From Embiotoca jacksoni (lineage: Eukaryota; Chordata; Actinopteri; Embiotocidae), in NCBI GenBank assembly GCA_022577435.1, contig JAKOON010000021.1, positions 9,629,199-9,693,198 on the forward strand: a DNA stretch of 64,000 bases, given 5' to 3'. This document shows positions 22,931 to 35,565 of this stretch, piece by piece. A program made the translations under genes and the position numbers. Under the pieces are notes generated by a model, which ran no database searches, had not been told where the DNA came from, and saw only the letters and a list, made by a program, of their open reading frames with translations. Position 1 is the first letter of the stretch. Each line of letters opens with the position of its first letter.

Positions 22931-24595
22931 ACTGTCATCTTCAGGATGGAGTCTCAGTCAGACTTATTTCAACCTTTTAATATTAAACAATAAATACTTT
23001 TAAAATATCAATCATGCAAAGCATTTCTTTTGCTCACATGTTTGAGCGAACCACAGACATGGTCTCCTGCTTGTGTCACTGTCTTCACACAACGGAAGCC
23101 CCCAGCGTCTGTGACAGTCTCTACTTTCTCTCTCCAGAGGTTCCCCATGCTGTTTCTCTCCGGTTCCCCGTGTCACTCATTCTAACCACCAGACTCAATC
23201 CTAATCTCCACACTGAGGCCCAAGACTAAACCCTCACAGACTTCACTGACGTCACCTGTGTACGCCGCTGCGGTGGTCCGGCGTTTGAGCTGAAGAAGGC
23301 TCAAAATGATGGAAAACAACTAAAATGTGACACACCATTGGAAAAAGAGAAAGAAGGCCACACCTCCAGAATTTATCTGACAACTGCCAATGTAAGAGAT
23401 GGTGGCCCAAATCCCAATCTCCACCCCCCACAGACTCACAGATTTTGAGGCGCGTTGTGTGTCTGCTAAGTTGTTTGCGTTTCAAGTCAAATGTCTACAT
23501 TGGATTTACTCGTGTTAATGGCTTTACTGAGTTTTGGTAATTTGTTAAAATGTATAAACATATATGCAAGAAGCATGTGATGTCAAAACAGAGTGTCCCA
23601 TTTTGACTTTTATTCCATTTCAGCCCTCATGAACTCAAACAGTCAAGTCAGTGAGGGGTTCAGGGTTCAGGGTGGACATTGGGATTGGGCCAATAAGTAT
23701 AAGTAAATCCAATATTAACAACTTTTTATGCAATAAATAACGGCAACAGTGAGTAGCCAAGTTCTCCTTGACACCATCCACGCTTGGTTTGCCTACAGTT
23801 TGTTTCCTTTCGGAAATAAGGCCGGATTATCAAGTCAGAACTCTTGAGTCGATTTCCTCGTGTGAATTTTTTTAGGACTAATCTGGTTTCCCCTCGACTC
23901 TTCACCCCCCTCCCCCCCCATTCCCCCCCATGGATTCTCACAAATTGCCTGGACTTTGTTTTCATGGACTAATCATTTTGTCAGTAAAGTTCAAGAATTA
24001 GGACCCACAAGCACAACACAAAGATAAAAAATTAAAGATGATCTCGAACAATAATAAGTTGTTTGGAACAGTCGCCCTGTCAAAGCCATCACCTCTCGCT
24101 GTCACTGTCCCTGGATCGACATTATTGAAAGGAAGAAGCCACAGTGGGAAAGACGAATCAGCTGCAGACCCTTCAGCTGCAGACAGTTTCACAAATTGGC
24201 CCTCACTGGAATAAATGAAACGTGAGATTAAGGCCTTCAGCAGCGTTACAGCATAACGAGCAAAGAAAGATGAACAGTTTCAAGAGAATCAGCAGTTCAG
24301 GCGTTAACACTTAAAGAAGCTCCAGATACTACAGCGTGGATGCTCCACACACATCAAAGAAGAACCTAAGAAGGTGGTATTTCCCACATATTGAAGCACA
24401 CATGAGACGATTCATATTTTCCATTAGCCCCTGGGCAGTAAATTTCCATTCCAAATTTATCTTTTAATAATTTTATCTTAAATATTTTTTCTATTAGCAC
24501 AAACACAGTAGTCCCCTGGATGATATAAACGTGCTGGAAGATAATGCAACAGCCATTCATTTGAATTATTTAGAGGATGGCAAACTGCTCTTAAT
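22931..24595. other. non-coding region without recognisable gene
   Basis: AT-rich with a C-rich run near 23904-23930. A few short open frames are present; none has splice context or motifs I recognise. Confidence 0.5.
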
Positions 24596-24597
24596 AC

Positions 24598-24830
24598 TAC
24601 GACTCAGCTTTATTTATATAGCACCTTTTATACTAACATACAGCCCAAAGGGCTTCACATTAAAACAGCACACAAAAATATAAGCCACATAAATGCAGGA
24701 CAAAAAAAATGACGACAATAATAAAAGTCAATAAAATAGAATAAATACCACCAGGGATATGAAATAATGATAAAAACGAAGGCAAAAAACTTCAAATACT
24801 TCAAATTAAAAGCCAGATTAAAGAAATGGG
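24598..24830 (-). mobile_element. LINE 3'-tail fragment
   Basis: 'ctcagctttatttatatagc' followed by 'agcccaaagggcttcaca' is the reverse complement of the usual fish LINE 3' end ('...gctatataaataaagctgag'). An A-rich stretch follows. Only the terminal fragment is present. Confidence 0.5.
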
Positions 24831-26090
24831 TTAGAGCGAGCTTCCCATTCTAATATCCAGAGGCAATTCTAATGTCTTGAATTCAGGTTGCTTCAAATTC
24901 AAAATGCAACTATGAACACAAAAAGTGCCCCAGGATTAGAGAGTGAAGGGATTTGAACTGCTGAACGCAAAGTTTTAGCTTCTGTTTGCTGTTAGCACAC
25001 GCAACGTTTTTCTTCCTGTTAAGAGGGAGTTTTTTTTCCTTCATGCTGTAGGATGTTTTTGTTTCTGTTAAAAGGGAGCTTGTTTTTTTTCCCTTCATGC
25101 TGGAAGAGGTTTTTCTTCCTGTTGTTATTTGACGCTACATAAAGACAAGTTGTGACATCCACATGGTCCACCACCTCCGGGGGATCCTGTCCCGTCTCTC
25201 ACATCCATCTGGGCCATCGCTGCATGAAGCGACCGGAAGTTCACTCCTTACGTTTTGATGTACCTCTTGACTTTTTAACAAATAATTACTTCTTAGTGAC
25301 GGCGCATCTCGTGTCCTTGGAAGCGCTCCAGCCTGCAGGTGTTGTTTGCGGAAAATTGATTTCTGGACACCAAACCCCCAAACGGTGTGCTACAAATGTA
25401 AACTGTTACCGGAGTGGAAAAAGAACAACTCAAGCTCTCCGCGTGAACTGGTTCACAGGCAAGTTTATTGATTCAAATACGCAGAAGACAACAATGTGCT
25501 GAAAGTTATGGACTTAACGTCCAATACGTGATGGTTTGATCGGTATAGTTTTGTGTATTTTGTGTTAAACGTTTAGTTAACAGCATGAGACCTCAGAGGA
25601 AAAGGAGAAGTGTGCAGGATAAAAAGTACACGTGATCACGAGCAACGAAGGTTCCTCGCTGCATTTATAGATATGGACAGAACTGATGGATAAATCATGA
25701 AGCCTTGTGAGAAATTGGTATTTCCTGATCATTTCAGTGAAATTAAAGTAATTCCAGGATTACAGGATTTTACGTGGGAAATCTTCACACAAATGAAGAT
25801 CAACCTTTGATTGATGATTGATGTTTTAAACCTGAACGTTAAGCAAGTTTAACTGTATGATGCATAACTTCACGACATGTTTAGCCCCAGTTTAATTAAA
25901 GTAGCTGAAAGCCTCCTGAATTCCTGAGTCGAATAGGAAAACTTCAATCATTCATGGAAAAACAACATCTGTGGAGCAATGCATTTATGAGACTTCTTCA
26001 ACTAGACGGTGAAACCGTCCTGATCTAGCAGCGAACCAAAGATCAAAGGACTTACAATTCAAGATATCGTCATAAGAATGAGTGGGTACA
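24831..26090. other. non-coding region without recognisable gene
   Basis: Includes two similar stretches near 25005-25045 and 25060-25110 ('cttcctgttaagagggag' and 'ttctgttaaaagggag' types), a small local duplication. A 116-codon open frame at 25,152-25,502 has no motif I recognise. Confidence 0.45.
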
Positions 26091-26093
26091 CAA

Positions 26094-26308
26094 GTGTGTG
26101 TGTGTCAGTGTGTGTGTCAGTGTGTGTGTTTGGCCTCGCTCAGTGGCTAAACCGAGCTGGAGGAGAATAGCAGAGATTAAATATTCTCCATCTGTCACCT
26201 CAGGTGACACCTTTCCCAGACTAATGAATCTTGAACTTGGAGGAGACTATTTTCAGCTGCAGATGAATCCTCATTTGGTGGTCTTGGAGAGTTTTTCTGC
26301 CAGCATGG

Positions 26309-26407
<99 letters not shown>

Positions 26408-26423
26408 TGTGTGTGTGTGTGTG
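26094..26423. repeat. (TG)n microsatellite in two blocks
   Basis: A short interrupted TG block at 26094-26130 and a long one at 26312-26423 with two 'tatg' interruptions. The long Cys-Val open frames here are repeat artefacts. Confidence 0.95.
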
Positions 26424-28819
26424 ATTGGTTCAAAATAAACAACAGAGTGTTTTTGTTATTCAAAACTGGTGTATTTCCCGTTAACGGGGCTCCGTCGGTC
26501 ACGTTGCACCTCGTTGTTGTAGAGCTTTGTGAAAACCAGAAGTTGGTTGAAAAGCAAGAACATCTGAACAGCTAGTTGTGCGCTCCTTTCAGTTTTTCCA
26601 AAAGCAAGATTTTAACATGAATTACTTTGTTTTCAGACTCAAAGTGAATTTTTTATTTGCCAGCTGCTTCAGGGATTTGCAACTGTCCTCATGACGGTCC
26701 AGTCTGCCGTTACATTTAGGTTAGACTCCATTTTGAGTTTCCAGAAAGTCAGCCTCACACATGTAATCATTACTGGGTCAGCTGGAAAGTACCCCTGGAT
26801 GGAGATCTCTGAGGGCCCGTTGTGTGGCTCCTGAGTGTTGTAGTGAGTTATACTTCTGCTCTTTTGCCGCTACGTAATGTTTCACCCCCCCCTCCCCCTC
26901 CCACCCCCGCATTACACAAGTAAGAGTACTGATACGCAAGAGCACTATTTGTTAGTTTACTAAGGGAAGTGCGTCATCTGGAACACGGCACCGCTCTTAT
27001 GCCGCTCTGCTCAAACTCTCTCTTTTCTTTTGACGCCACGTCTTTAACAGAACCCGTCTTTTTTTGTTTTTTTCCTGTGCATGCAGCGCACTTATCAAGA
27101 AATCACTGTTAAATTATTCAGCTTTGTGCAAGTAAAACTGCAGCCGAATGACAGGTTCATAAATAATAAGCCGGGGTCGTCGTGTGCTGTGATATCCAGG
27201 CTTTAAAGGTGTGTATTCACCGATTAGGTAATTTCACACGAGCAGAAAAAGCTGCCAAACATGGGATTTTTCTCAGGTGTCGTTTTATTTTTGCAGAATT
27301 GTTGATATTCTTCGGACGTTGGGTGAAAAAGCAACGGAGCACCTTCCTGCGGCGCAGAGCACAGGTCATCCGTCTGTCACTGGCCACTTTATGTCCCACT
27401 CAAAATCCTACAGGTTTGAAGAGACACACAGGACGAAAGAAGACTTGCTTTTGTTTCCAAAGCCCAATTAAACTGCCAGTTTAAAAAAAAAAACAGTGAT
27501 GAGTACTCGCCTGAGAAAAAAAACAAAACACTAATTGTACCCATGTTACCGTCATCATTTACTGTGATTACACAGTTAGTCACAGCTCAGCAGAAGCAGC
27601 TTTTGGAGCCGTCAGAGTTTCTATTTCCAGCTCCAACAACAAGGTCGGGCTGTGAAACTTTTTATCTCAAACAGGTAAAACTCGGTTTGAGTGAATAGAT
27701 AGAAAATGTTTTGACGAGCTCAGGAACAGGAAGAAGCGTGAGGAATGAGAATCTCTGGCGATTAAGACTCCATCGTCATGTCAACAGAAGAAGCGGGAAA
27801 GAGTGAACTGAGGAAGAATCAAATGTAAAGATGGTCTTCCAGATTGGCACTTAAAGCTCCATTTGTGTTCACTTTTTAACACAAGAGGATGTAGAACAGG
27901 AGCCACCAACAAACTGAGTCATTTTTACCAAAACAGAGAAATTAAAGCTGCATTTGTATTTTTCTATTAGGAGCTGTTTAGCATCTTTAAGCCCGTTGTT
28001 TTGGTTTAATAACCTACAACTCCACTGTTTATTGTACGTGTAACCCTTGCTGTTGTAGCACATAATCTTTTACTAAATGATAATCTATGATGCTAACCCT
28101 GGCCCTACTTTCCATGTAATATCAGTATCTGAAGTTCTTTAACAGTTCAGGCCAAGATTTTTTTCAGGTTACCTTGGTTACAGTTCACTTCATTTCAATT
28201 ACTGGGTTCGGTAAGGAGATTGGTGGCAGCAACTCTATACAAGAGCAATGAGGCCCACAAAGCACACACAACCAATGACTCAATGATGAGGGAATATATT
28301 TACAGAATTATTTAAACCATCTCACTTGAACAATACCTTTAAATCTCACATTAACTCAACTTCAGCTCTTAACAAAAACATGAATTTCACTTAACTGAAA
28401 TTACCATGTAACAAAATTGGATATACAACCATGGATTTGCATATTATAAAAAATAATGTCACTCAAATCAGGTATAAACCTCTGAACTCTGTTAAACCCA
28501 AAATAATTCAGTTGTTAGATCTTAATAGTCTGTTTTAGTCCTTTACAACTGTCAGTCAAAGTAGGTCTCGTATTTATATCTTTGGAAGTTCCTTAACGTT
28601 CAACAGTTCACCGTTAGTCTCTTCCAACGGATTTCAGGTTGTTTGTTCAAATCCCCCAAAAAACTCAGAGATCTCAGAAACAAAGTGCAAATAAAATTAG
28701 ATCCTTTTAAGTTTCTGTGATTTTGTTCCTCCCGCCTCTTGACACGGTCCAGCATCCAGCAGCGTTGAAGATCCAGACGGGATAGCAGACGAAGCAGCTC
28801 GTCCTCACTTCATGAATCC

Positions 28820-28850
<31 letters not shown>

Positions 28851-29680
28851 CAGCGCGCACATGTTGGTCCTGCTGGGACTTCCTTCCATCTTTTAGCCCC
28901 TCTTCATCTATTGTAAACCCAACACTGAAAAATGGGACAGAATTTGAGAAAGTCCATGAAATATCTGTGGGAGATAGTGAGATGAGCAACATGGATGAAG
29001 TATTGCTCTGGGAAATACAAACCGCAGTCCTGCATTGTTCATGAGGAAAACCAACTTCTTGGTCACACAAATCAGGTCAAATGACTGTTTTCTCATTTTA
29101 GATTTCTGACTTAAACAAAAAAGTATAAAAAAAACCCATTTGATTTGGGATCCTTCATTGAATATAAATAGAATAAATGATACACATATTTCTGAACTTC
29201 TGTTTGTTGTCTGTGCTCTTTTTACTGGTTTGAATGAAAAAAAGAATTCAGACTAAAAAAGTCTCATTTGATTCAAAATCAGCATCTAAAATTTCCCTCA
29301 AAGAGCCTTTCAGACATTTTAAAGAGTTCACAGTTCCTTCAGGAATGACTCAGTTTGCCACTTGTACATGCAATGCATAGTTATGAACATGAACAGTTAA
29401 TTAGCAAACCAGATTTTTATTTCAAGTTGTTTCAAAGAGATGCAGTGATAAACATACACCGACTTCACGCCTCAAAGTACCGATGTCACCAGCAATTAAT
29501 GAACTTAAATGTTACCCACATGAAAAATAAAACTGACAAACTCTTTGTTTCCTGTTTATCAATGCTGAAAGTTGCATTAAGAACAGTGCTGTGAAAGAAG
29601 GGGCAAGTAAAAACACAAAGTACACAGTTTAAAAGATAATTGTTTTGACTGACACAAAAAAAGTTATCACAAGTAACTAA
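26424..29680. other. non-coding region without recognisable gene
   Basis: Contains a C-rich run near 26886-26907, a poly-A of about 30 bases near 28821-28850 and otherwise AT-rich sequence. The stretch at 28170-28700 looks like part of a dispersed repeat by style, but I could not define ends. No exon or RNA gene recognised. Confidence 0.45.
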
Positions 29681-29684
29681 ATCA

Positions 29685-30485
29685 TTGATGTGAGAAAGTA
29701 ATTGCTTCCCTGAACTACTGAGTTGTGCCACCTGGAGCAGCAACAACCAAATACTTCTAATATCCAGAGATCAGTCTCTGACAACACTGATGTGGAATTA
29801 TGATGCTGCTGTTTGTTTGTGAGCATAAACTGATCATTTCAGGTCCCATCACAACATTTTAACCAGGTTCAGGTCTGGACTTTGACGAGGCCACCCAGGG
29901 ACATTCACTTTATTATTTTTGAGCCATTCAGAGGTGGACTTCCTCTGTTTAAGATCTTTGTCTTGTTGCTCTTAAGCTTCAACTCACAGACTGATGACCT
30001 GAGAAATAACGCTTGTGTTTATATTTCTGTTCAGTATAGATAATGTCTCTCACTATCCCAGAATCCCAGAGCCTTAAAAATAGCTTCATAATCCTTCCCA
30101 GGCTGATGTACGTATTTCAGTAACCTTCCTTATCTTTTGCAGAGTTTCTTTTGATTTTGACATTTTGTGCTATTGGGAAGACCTTTCAGCAAACTTCCGG
30201 GCTTCTGAAAACTGTCTGTTTAAGTGATGATTTGACCGGACAGGGCTGGTACTAACCAGGCCTGGGTTTGTCTTGTCCAGCTGCCACCAGTTATCACTGA
30301 ATTCTTTGGTAGTTTTTTTGGATTAAGTAACTGGGTTTCCTTTTACACACAGGCCCAGTTGGTATTAGATAACATTTTTGCACTGGTGAAACTGTAGCTG
30401 TAGAGCCTCTCTGCCACAACTTTGAGAATCCCACCGGTTGATTTGCCGCTTGACAGGGAATTCATCTGGACTGTAATAAAGGAGA
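29685..30485 (-). mobile_element. decayed Tc1/mariner-superfamily transposon
   Basis: On the minus strand, the complement of 29,860-29,950 translates to STSEWLKNNKVNVPGWPRQ followed by SPDLNLVKM, which is the DDE-region motif (usually WPSQSPDLNPIE) near the transposase C-terminus. The surrounding plus-strand text ('gccattcagaggtggacttc', 'caggcctgggtttgtctt') matches a common fish/frog element in this orientation. The rest is heavily diverged and no terminal repeats could be fixed, so the limits are approximate. Confidence 0.6.
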
Positions 30486-31087
30486 TTATTCAGACCACGG
30501 GTGCTGACGGATCTGAGTAAAGATTTTCAGAGCAGGAGAAATAGAAAGCGCATCAAACCCAAGGGAGCGAGGAAGAGACTGTTCTAATTCCCGACGAGAG
30601 CTCTCATCGATGACGAAGGAGCTGAGAGCTGACCGAGCAGCCACTCTGACAGAGTCCCTGCAGACGACTCCTCTCTTTACAAGGAGCACAGCGAAAGCTC
30701 CTTTCTTCTTTGAACTTCTCTCAGATGAACCACACACTGAGCACTACATTGATGATGAAAGTACGAGGTGACCTGGTTAGGAGGGTGACATCGAGGAGGA
30801 GGATGGACATTGTTAAAATGCCAGCAAGCAATCACTCTCGTCAATTCTCCACCGGCAGAGCCTTTCAAGCCTTCAGCTGATACCCTCTGACATGGCTAAT
30901 CTAATTCACCTCATTCCACTGTGTACTTTTAGAGCAGGTCCCGTGTGCTGCTGCGGAGATCGAGTCCGGACTGTTCCGGTACACTGACCACGGTCCGTCT
31001 CCGGTCCGCCACCGAGCACTCTAGTGGAATACCAAAAAAATCCTACGCCCTTTGATGAGGCGCAGTCAAACACGTCCCAGAGAAATA
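30486..31087. other. non-coding region, moderately GC-rich
   Basis: Sequence at 30540-30760 is GC-richer than its surroundings and open on the minus strand (30,486-30,737), but I see no conserved motif and no splice sites fit. Confidence 0.4.
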
Positions 31088-31132
31088 AACAGACAGACAG
31101 ACACACACACACAGATACACAAATACATCATC

Positions 31133-31230
<98 letters not shown>
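31088..31230. repeat. (CA)n followed by long (TG)n microsatellite
   Basis: A short CA block at about 31100-31112 and an uninterrupted TG run from about 31137 to 31230. Confidence 0.95.
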
Positions 31231-31231
<1 letters not shown>

Positions 31232-31255
31232 TAGAGGATTATCGAGGGTGTTGCC

Positions 31256-31656
31256 GATGAAGGACTGCTGCCTGTTGGGGAAAAGGATTATGGTTCCACT
31301 GGATGGTGATGAGTAAAATGTGAAGAGCAAATACGTTAATTAAATTCGCACATTTGAGCTGTTTGCCAAAGTGTGTCCCACTGGGCAAACAAATAATATG
31401 TTACATTATGTCAAAGATCATTTTAAGGTCATGATGGTCAATAATTAGTAAGAACCATGCAAGTTTTCAACTGCTGTTAAAACGTACTGTATACAGAACA
31501 ATGTAACACCTAAAAATGTAACTGTGTACAATATCATTTTCATCAGTGCTGTTTTAGTTTCTGTAAATCCATTACTAATTGGATTACCATTGGATATACA
31601 AACACCTGCCAATTAATGACTTTGCTACTCATGAAATCTTAAAGCCTGATGATGGT
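31256..31656 (+). repeat. duplicated 401-bp segment, copy 1
   Basis: Every base from 31256 to 31656 aligns without gaps to 39061-39461 (constant offset 7805). I count five differences, all transitions (at 31259, 31301, 31305, 31385 and 31601). This copy lies just after the TG microsatellite. It encodes nothing recognisable. Confidence 0.95.
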
Positions 31657-34030
31657 CAGGGATTCCATTTCCTACCCCATTAGTATATTTTACATTAGCT
31701 CGTAATATTGATATCTTTTCTCATCGAGATCTTTTATAATCATGCTGTCATGGTAATAGTAATTTGTTTTTTAAATACTTTTAAAAGTAATCGTTTCCAT
31801 TTTCAATGTGTAACATGCAAGTTAAAATTAAAAACATTTTTTGTTCATAGCAGTGTCACAAGTCAATGGATTGGTACCAAGTCAATGCCGAAAGTCTGAA
31901 ATGTTGACTGTAGTCCTACTTGTATTTCAAAGAGTTGATGCTGTATTTGCTGGAGATACCGGACAATGTAATATTCATAACCCCCTCAGGGGGAACAACA
32001 ACTTGTTGGGCATGTTGTGTACAAGCAATCTAGGCAACTGCTTCCACAAAGTGCCCGCACGTCCTTAGGTCTTACTGCCAAATGGTTAGAATAAAACAAA
32101 TTGTGAAGAAACAACAAAATCATCGAAAGTCTGAGTTTGGAACACTTGGTTAAAAAGGTACAATGTTCAGTTTTTAGTTAAAATCATTCAAAAGTTAACT
32201 AACATAATCCACAGAATATACATAAACAGCAGTGTGGACATTGTGTCAAAGCATTCAAGCTAGCTACCCCGTCCTGTCTTGTAACACCACCCTGCACTTC
32301 AACAGGCGATAGTGAGTCACTGTACACAGTCTGCCCTCAGTCCAACATGTGAGAAAGAAGACGTTGTGTATTTGAACCTTATGTTGGATTTAATGGAACA
32401 GTGAACACAATGATGCCTAAAACCTTTACACACAATAGAAGCAAAACAAGAGTTCACATTTGCTTTCCACCACTGGAGACAGTTCTTGGCAATCAAGGAA
32501 TAAACTCTGAAGCTGAACTTCCAAAATGTAATGTAGATGGATGAGTAAACACATGTTAATGCTAATGTTAACTATGTAGCAAGAGCTTAAAGGTTGATCA
32601 TTGTATACTATCAGTAGGGCACTGGCCTTAGGAAACACCGGGATTGCTGTGTGCCTGTTATTCAGGGTGCACGAGTGTGCTGCAAGTGTGCAAAGACCAC
32701 GGTTGAATTTCTTTACATAGTACACCTCTGTATAACTTTGATACGTAGTTTAGACCAGTTAGAATAGCTGAACTTGACAACTCAATTAGCTTGTCATCTA
32801 CCACTCTGACAAACGGAGGCAACTGTATGTCGCAAACAAACCAGGTGGACTGACCTTATTCGCACAATCTGAAATGGATCTTTGCATGTGTCAAATGTGT
32901 GCAAACAATGACGAACTTCGAGTGACTCTAAAATGGATGTGAGGCATTAGTTTGAAGATTTTATTCTTCTATTACGGTGACTCTCTGCTGAGCCCATTTT
33001 AACTTTTCCATGTTTGCTTCAGTGGTTGAATTTAAGCTGGGAAATGCACCTACAGTAAAATGCTATACTCACTGGGATTTGGTGGAGGTTTTTTTTAGAA
33101 ATCCTTCTCACCGGATTTAATTCTGAGAAATCCAAAGTCTGTCTCTGGGGACCAGCAGTCTTAAGCACTTAACTGTTGCAAGAAGTGGAAACTTGCTGAA
33201 ATTCAGCCACCTGCCTTCATCATTTTTTTCAACATAAATTATTTTCTGTGATATTTTCACATATTTTTTTAAAATTGAGAACACCTTTAACTGCAGATGA
33301 CAGATTTACTGGCCTTGAAATGAACTGAGCGATCAGCAGGATGCCAGCATCAGAGCTTGGGGCAAGTCTTCATGGTGAGAGTTTTTTTGTTGTCTGCATT
33401 CAGCAATGAGTATCTCTGAAACTCTGTTATCCACCAGAAAGGTTTGCTGCTGTGCATTCAAAATCTACATTTCTCTTCCTTATACTGTAGCTGCAACCCA
33501 CTCCCACCACATATTCAACACACATTGCCATGAAGGGGCAACTTTGTCCTGAGCCCTGCAAGTCTGTTGTACTTGTTGAAAATATACACCAAGATCAAGT
33601 CAACCAATACTTTTTTGTGTCCATCTGTGATGCTCAGTTGGACAAAACCTGAGCATAGCAAAAAGTGACTCCCTTCCTTCCCTGCTTCCAAGGTTGACCA
33701 CAGCACATGCAGTCCAAATAGATTGATTTATTCATCACATGGTGGTCAAATAGGCATCTGGGAAAACAATAAGCAAAACAATCGATAATATGAATCCACA
33801 AACTTACCAACTGCAAAAAAAAAGGAAAGAAAATGCAGCCAACTTATCTGCATCCCTAATTTAAAAGATAGAAAACAGATGTCAACAAAAACAGCTTCTC
33901 AACCCGACAGCTACCAGAATTTTTTTTTTTTTTTTTTAATAAAAATACTTGACACAATCCTACTCTTATAACTACAGGTACATCATTACACGACATCTAA
34001 CACGCATGCACTTTATGGGCTCCTGACTGG
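31657..34030. other. non-coding region without recognisable gene
   Basis: AT-rich sequence with a poly-T near 33920-33936. No exon, RNA gene or clear repeat boundary was found. Confidence 0.5.
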
Positions 34031-34033
34031 CTC

Positions 34034-34034
<1 letters not shown>

Positions 34035-34110
<76 letters not shown>
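34035..34110. repeat. (TA)n microsatellite
   Basis: About 70 bp of alternating TA directly before a Tc1-like element, which inserts at TA. Confidence 0.95.
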
Positions 34111-34117
<7 letters not shown>

Positions 34118-34119
34118 CA

Positions 34120-35560
34120 GTACCAGTCAAAAGTTTGGACACACCTTCTCATTCAATGTTTTTTCTTTTTTTCTACATTGTAGATTAATATTGAAGACAT
34201 CCAAACTATGAAGGAACACATATGGAATTATGTGGTAAACAAAAAAATGCTCAACAAATCAGAATATGTTTTATGTTTTAGATTCTTCAAAGTAGCCACC
34301 TTTTGCTTTGATGACAGCTTTGCACACTCTTGGCATTCTTTCAATCAGCTCCATGAGGTGTTCACCTGGAATGGTTTTCCAACAGTCTTGAAGGAGTTCC
34401 CAGAGGTGCTGAGCACTTGTTGGCTGCTTTGCCTTCACTCTGCGGTCCAACTCATCTCAGACCATCTGAATTGGGTTTAGGTCGGTGATTGTGGAGGCCA
34501 GGTCATCTGACGCGGCACTCCATCACTCTCCTTCTTGGTCAAACAGCCCTTACATAGCCTGGAGGTGTGTTTGGGGTCATTGTCCTGTTGAAATACAAAT
34601 GCTGGTCCCACTAAGCGCAAACCAGATAAGATGGTATGTCGCTGCAGAATGCTGTGGGAGCCATGCTGGTTAAGTATGCCTTGAATTTTGACTAAATCAC
34701 CAACAGTGTCACCAGCAAAGCACCCCCACACCATCACACCTCCTCCTCCATGCTTCACGGTGGGAACCACACATGTAGAAACCATCCGCTCACCTTTTCT
34801 GCGTCTTACAAAGACACGACAGGTGGAACCAAAAATCTCAAATTTGGACTCATCAGACCAAAGTACAGATTTCCACTGGTTTAATGTCCATTCTTTGTGT
34901 TTCTTGGCCCAAGCAAGTCTCTTCTTCTTGTTGTTCTTCCTCAGTAGTGGCTTCTTTGCAGCAATTCAACCATGAAGGCCTGATTCACGCAGTCTCCTCT
35001 GAACAGTTGATGTTGAGATGTGTCTGCTACTTGAACTCTGCGAAGCATTTATGTGGGATCTAATCTGAGGTACTGTTTCTGAGGCTGGTAACTCTAATGA
35101 ATTAATCCTTGGCAGCAGAGGTAACTCTTGGTCTTCCTGTCTTGGGGCAGTCCTCATGAGAGACAGTTTCATCATAGCGCTTTATGGTTTTCGCGACTGC
35201 ACTTGAGGATACATTCAAAGTTCTTGAAATTTTCCGGATTGACTGACCTTTCTGTCTTAAAGTAATGATGGACTGTCGTTTCTCTTTACTTAATTGAGTG
35301 GTTCTTGCCATAATATGGATTAGAACTGTAGTCAAATAGAGCTATTCACTGTATAGAACTGTGCACCAACCCTGCCTCTGCACAACACAACTGATGCTCT
35401 CAAACACATTAAGAAGGCAAGAAATTCCACAAATTAACTCTTGACAAGGCTTGACAAGGCTCAACCAACCATTCCATCATGAAGCTGATTGAAAGAATGC
35501 CAAGAGTGTGCAAAGCTGTCATCAAAGCAAAAGGTGGCTACTTTGAAGAATCTAAAATAT
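34120..35560 (-). mobile_element. Tc1-like transposon with disrupted transposase
   Basis: The left end reads 'cagtaccagtcaaaagtttg' and 'gacacaccttctcattcaat', a typical fish Tc1 terminus, placed against a TA repeat. The transposase runs on the minus strand. Its N-terminus (35308 down) starts MARTTQLSKEKRQSIITLRQ with the paired helix-turn-helix and GRPRVT hook. The DDE core includes HGGGGVMVWGCFAG and QQDNDPKHTS. The C-terminus near 34270-34360 reads LIERMPRVCKAVIKAKGGY. Frameshifts split it into at least three pieces, so it is inactive. The phrase 'gaaagaatgccaagagtgtg' reappears in opposite orientation at about 35490-35565, so the long inverted ends include C-terminal coding sequence. The outer right terminus is missing. 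Confidence 0.88.
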
Positions 35561-35565
35561 AAAAC

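Noticed and set aside
25152..25502. 116-codon plus-strand open frame
   Set aside because: No recognisable domain and no supporting exon structure; chance is the simplest explanation.
26098..26575. Open frames of Cys-Val and His-Thr repeats
   Set aside because: They are translations of a TG/CA microsatellite; the same applies at 31,024-31,330, 54,123-54,338 and 54,735-55,064.
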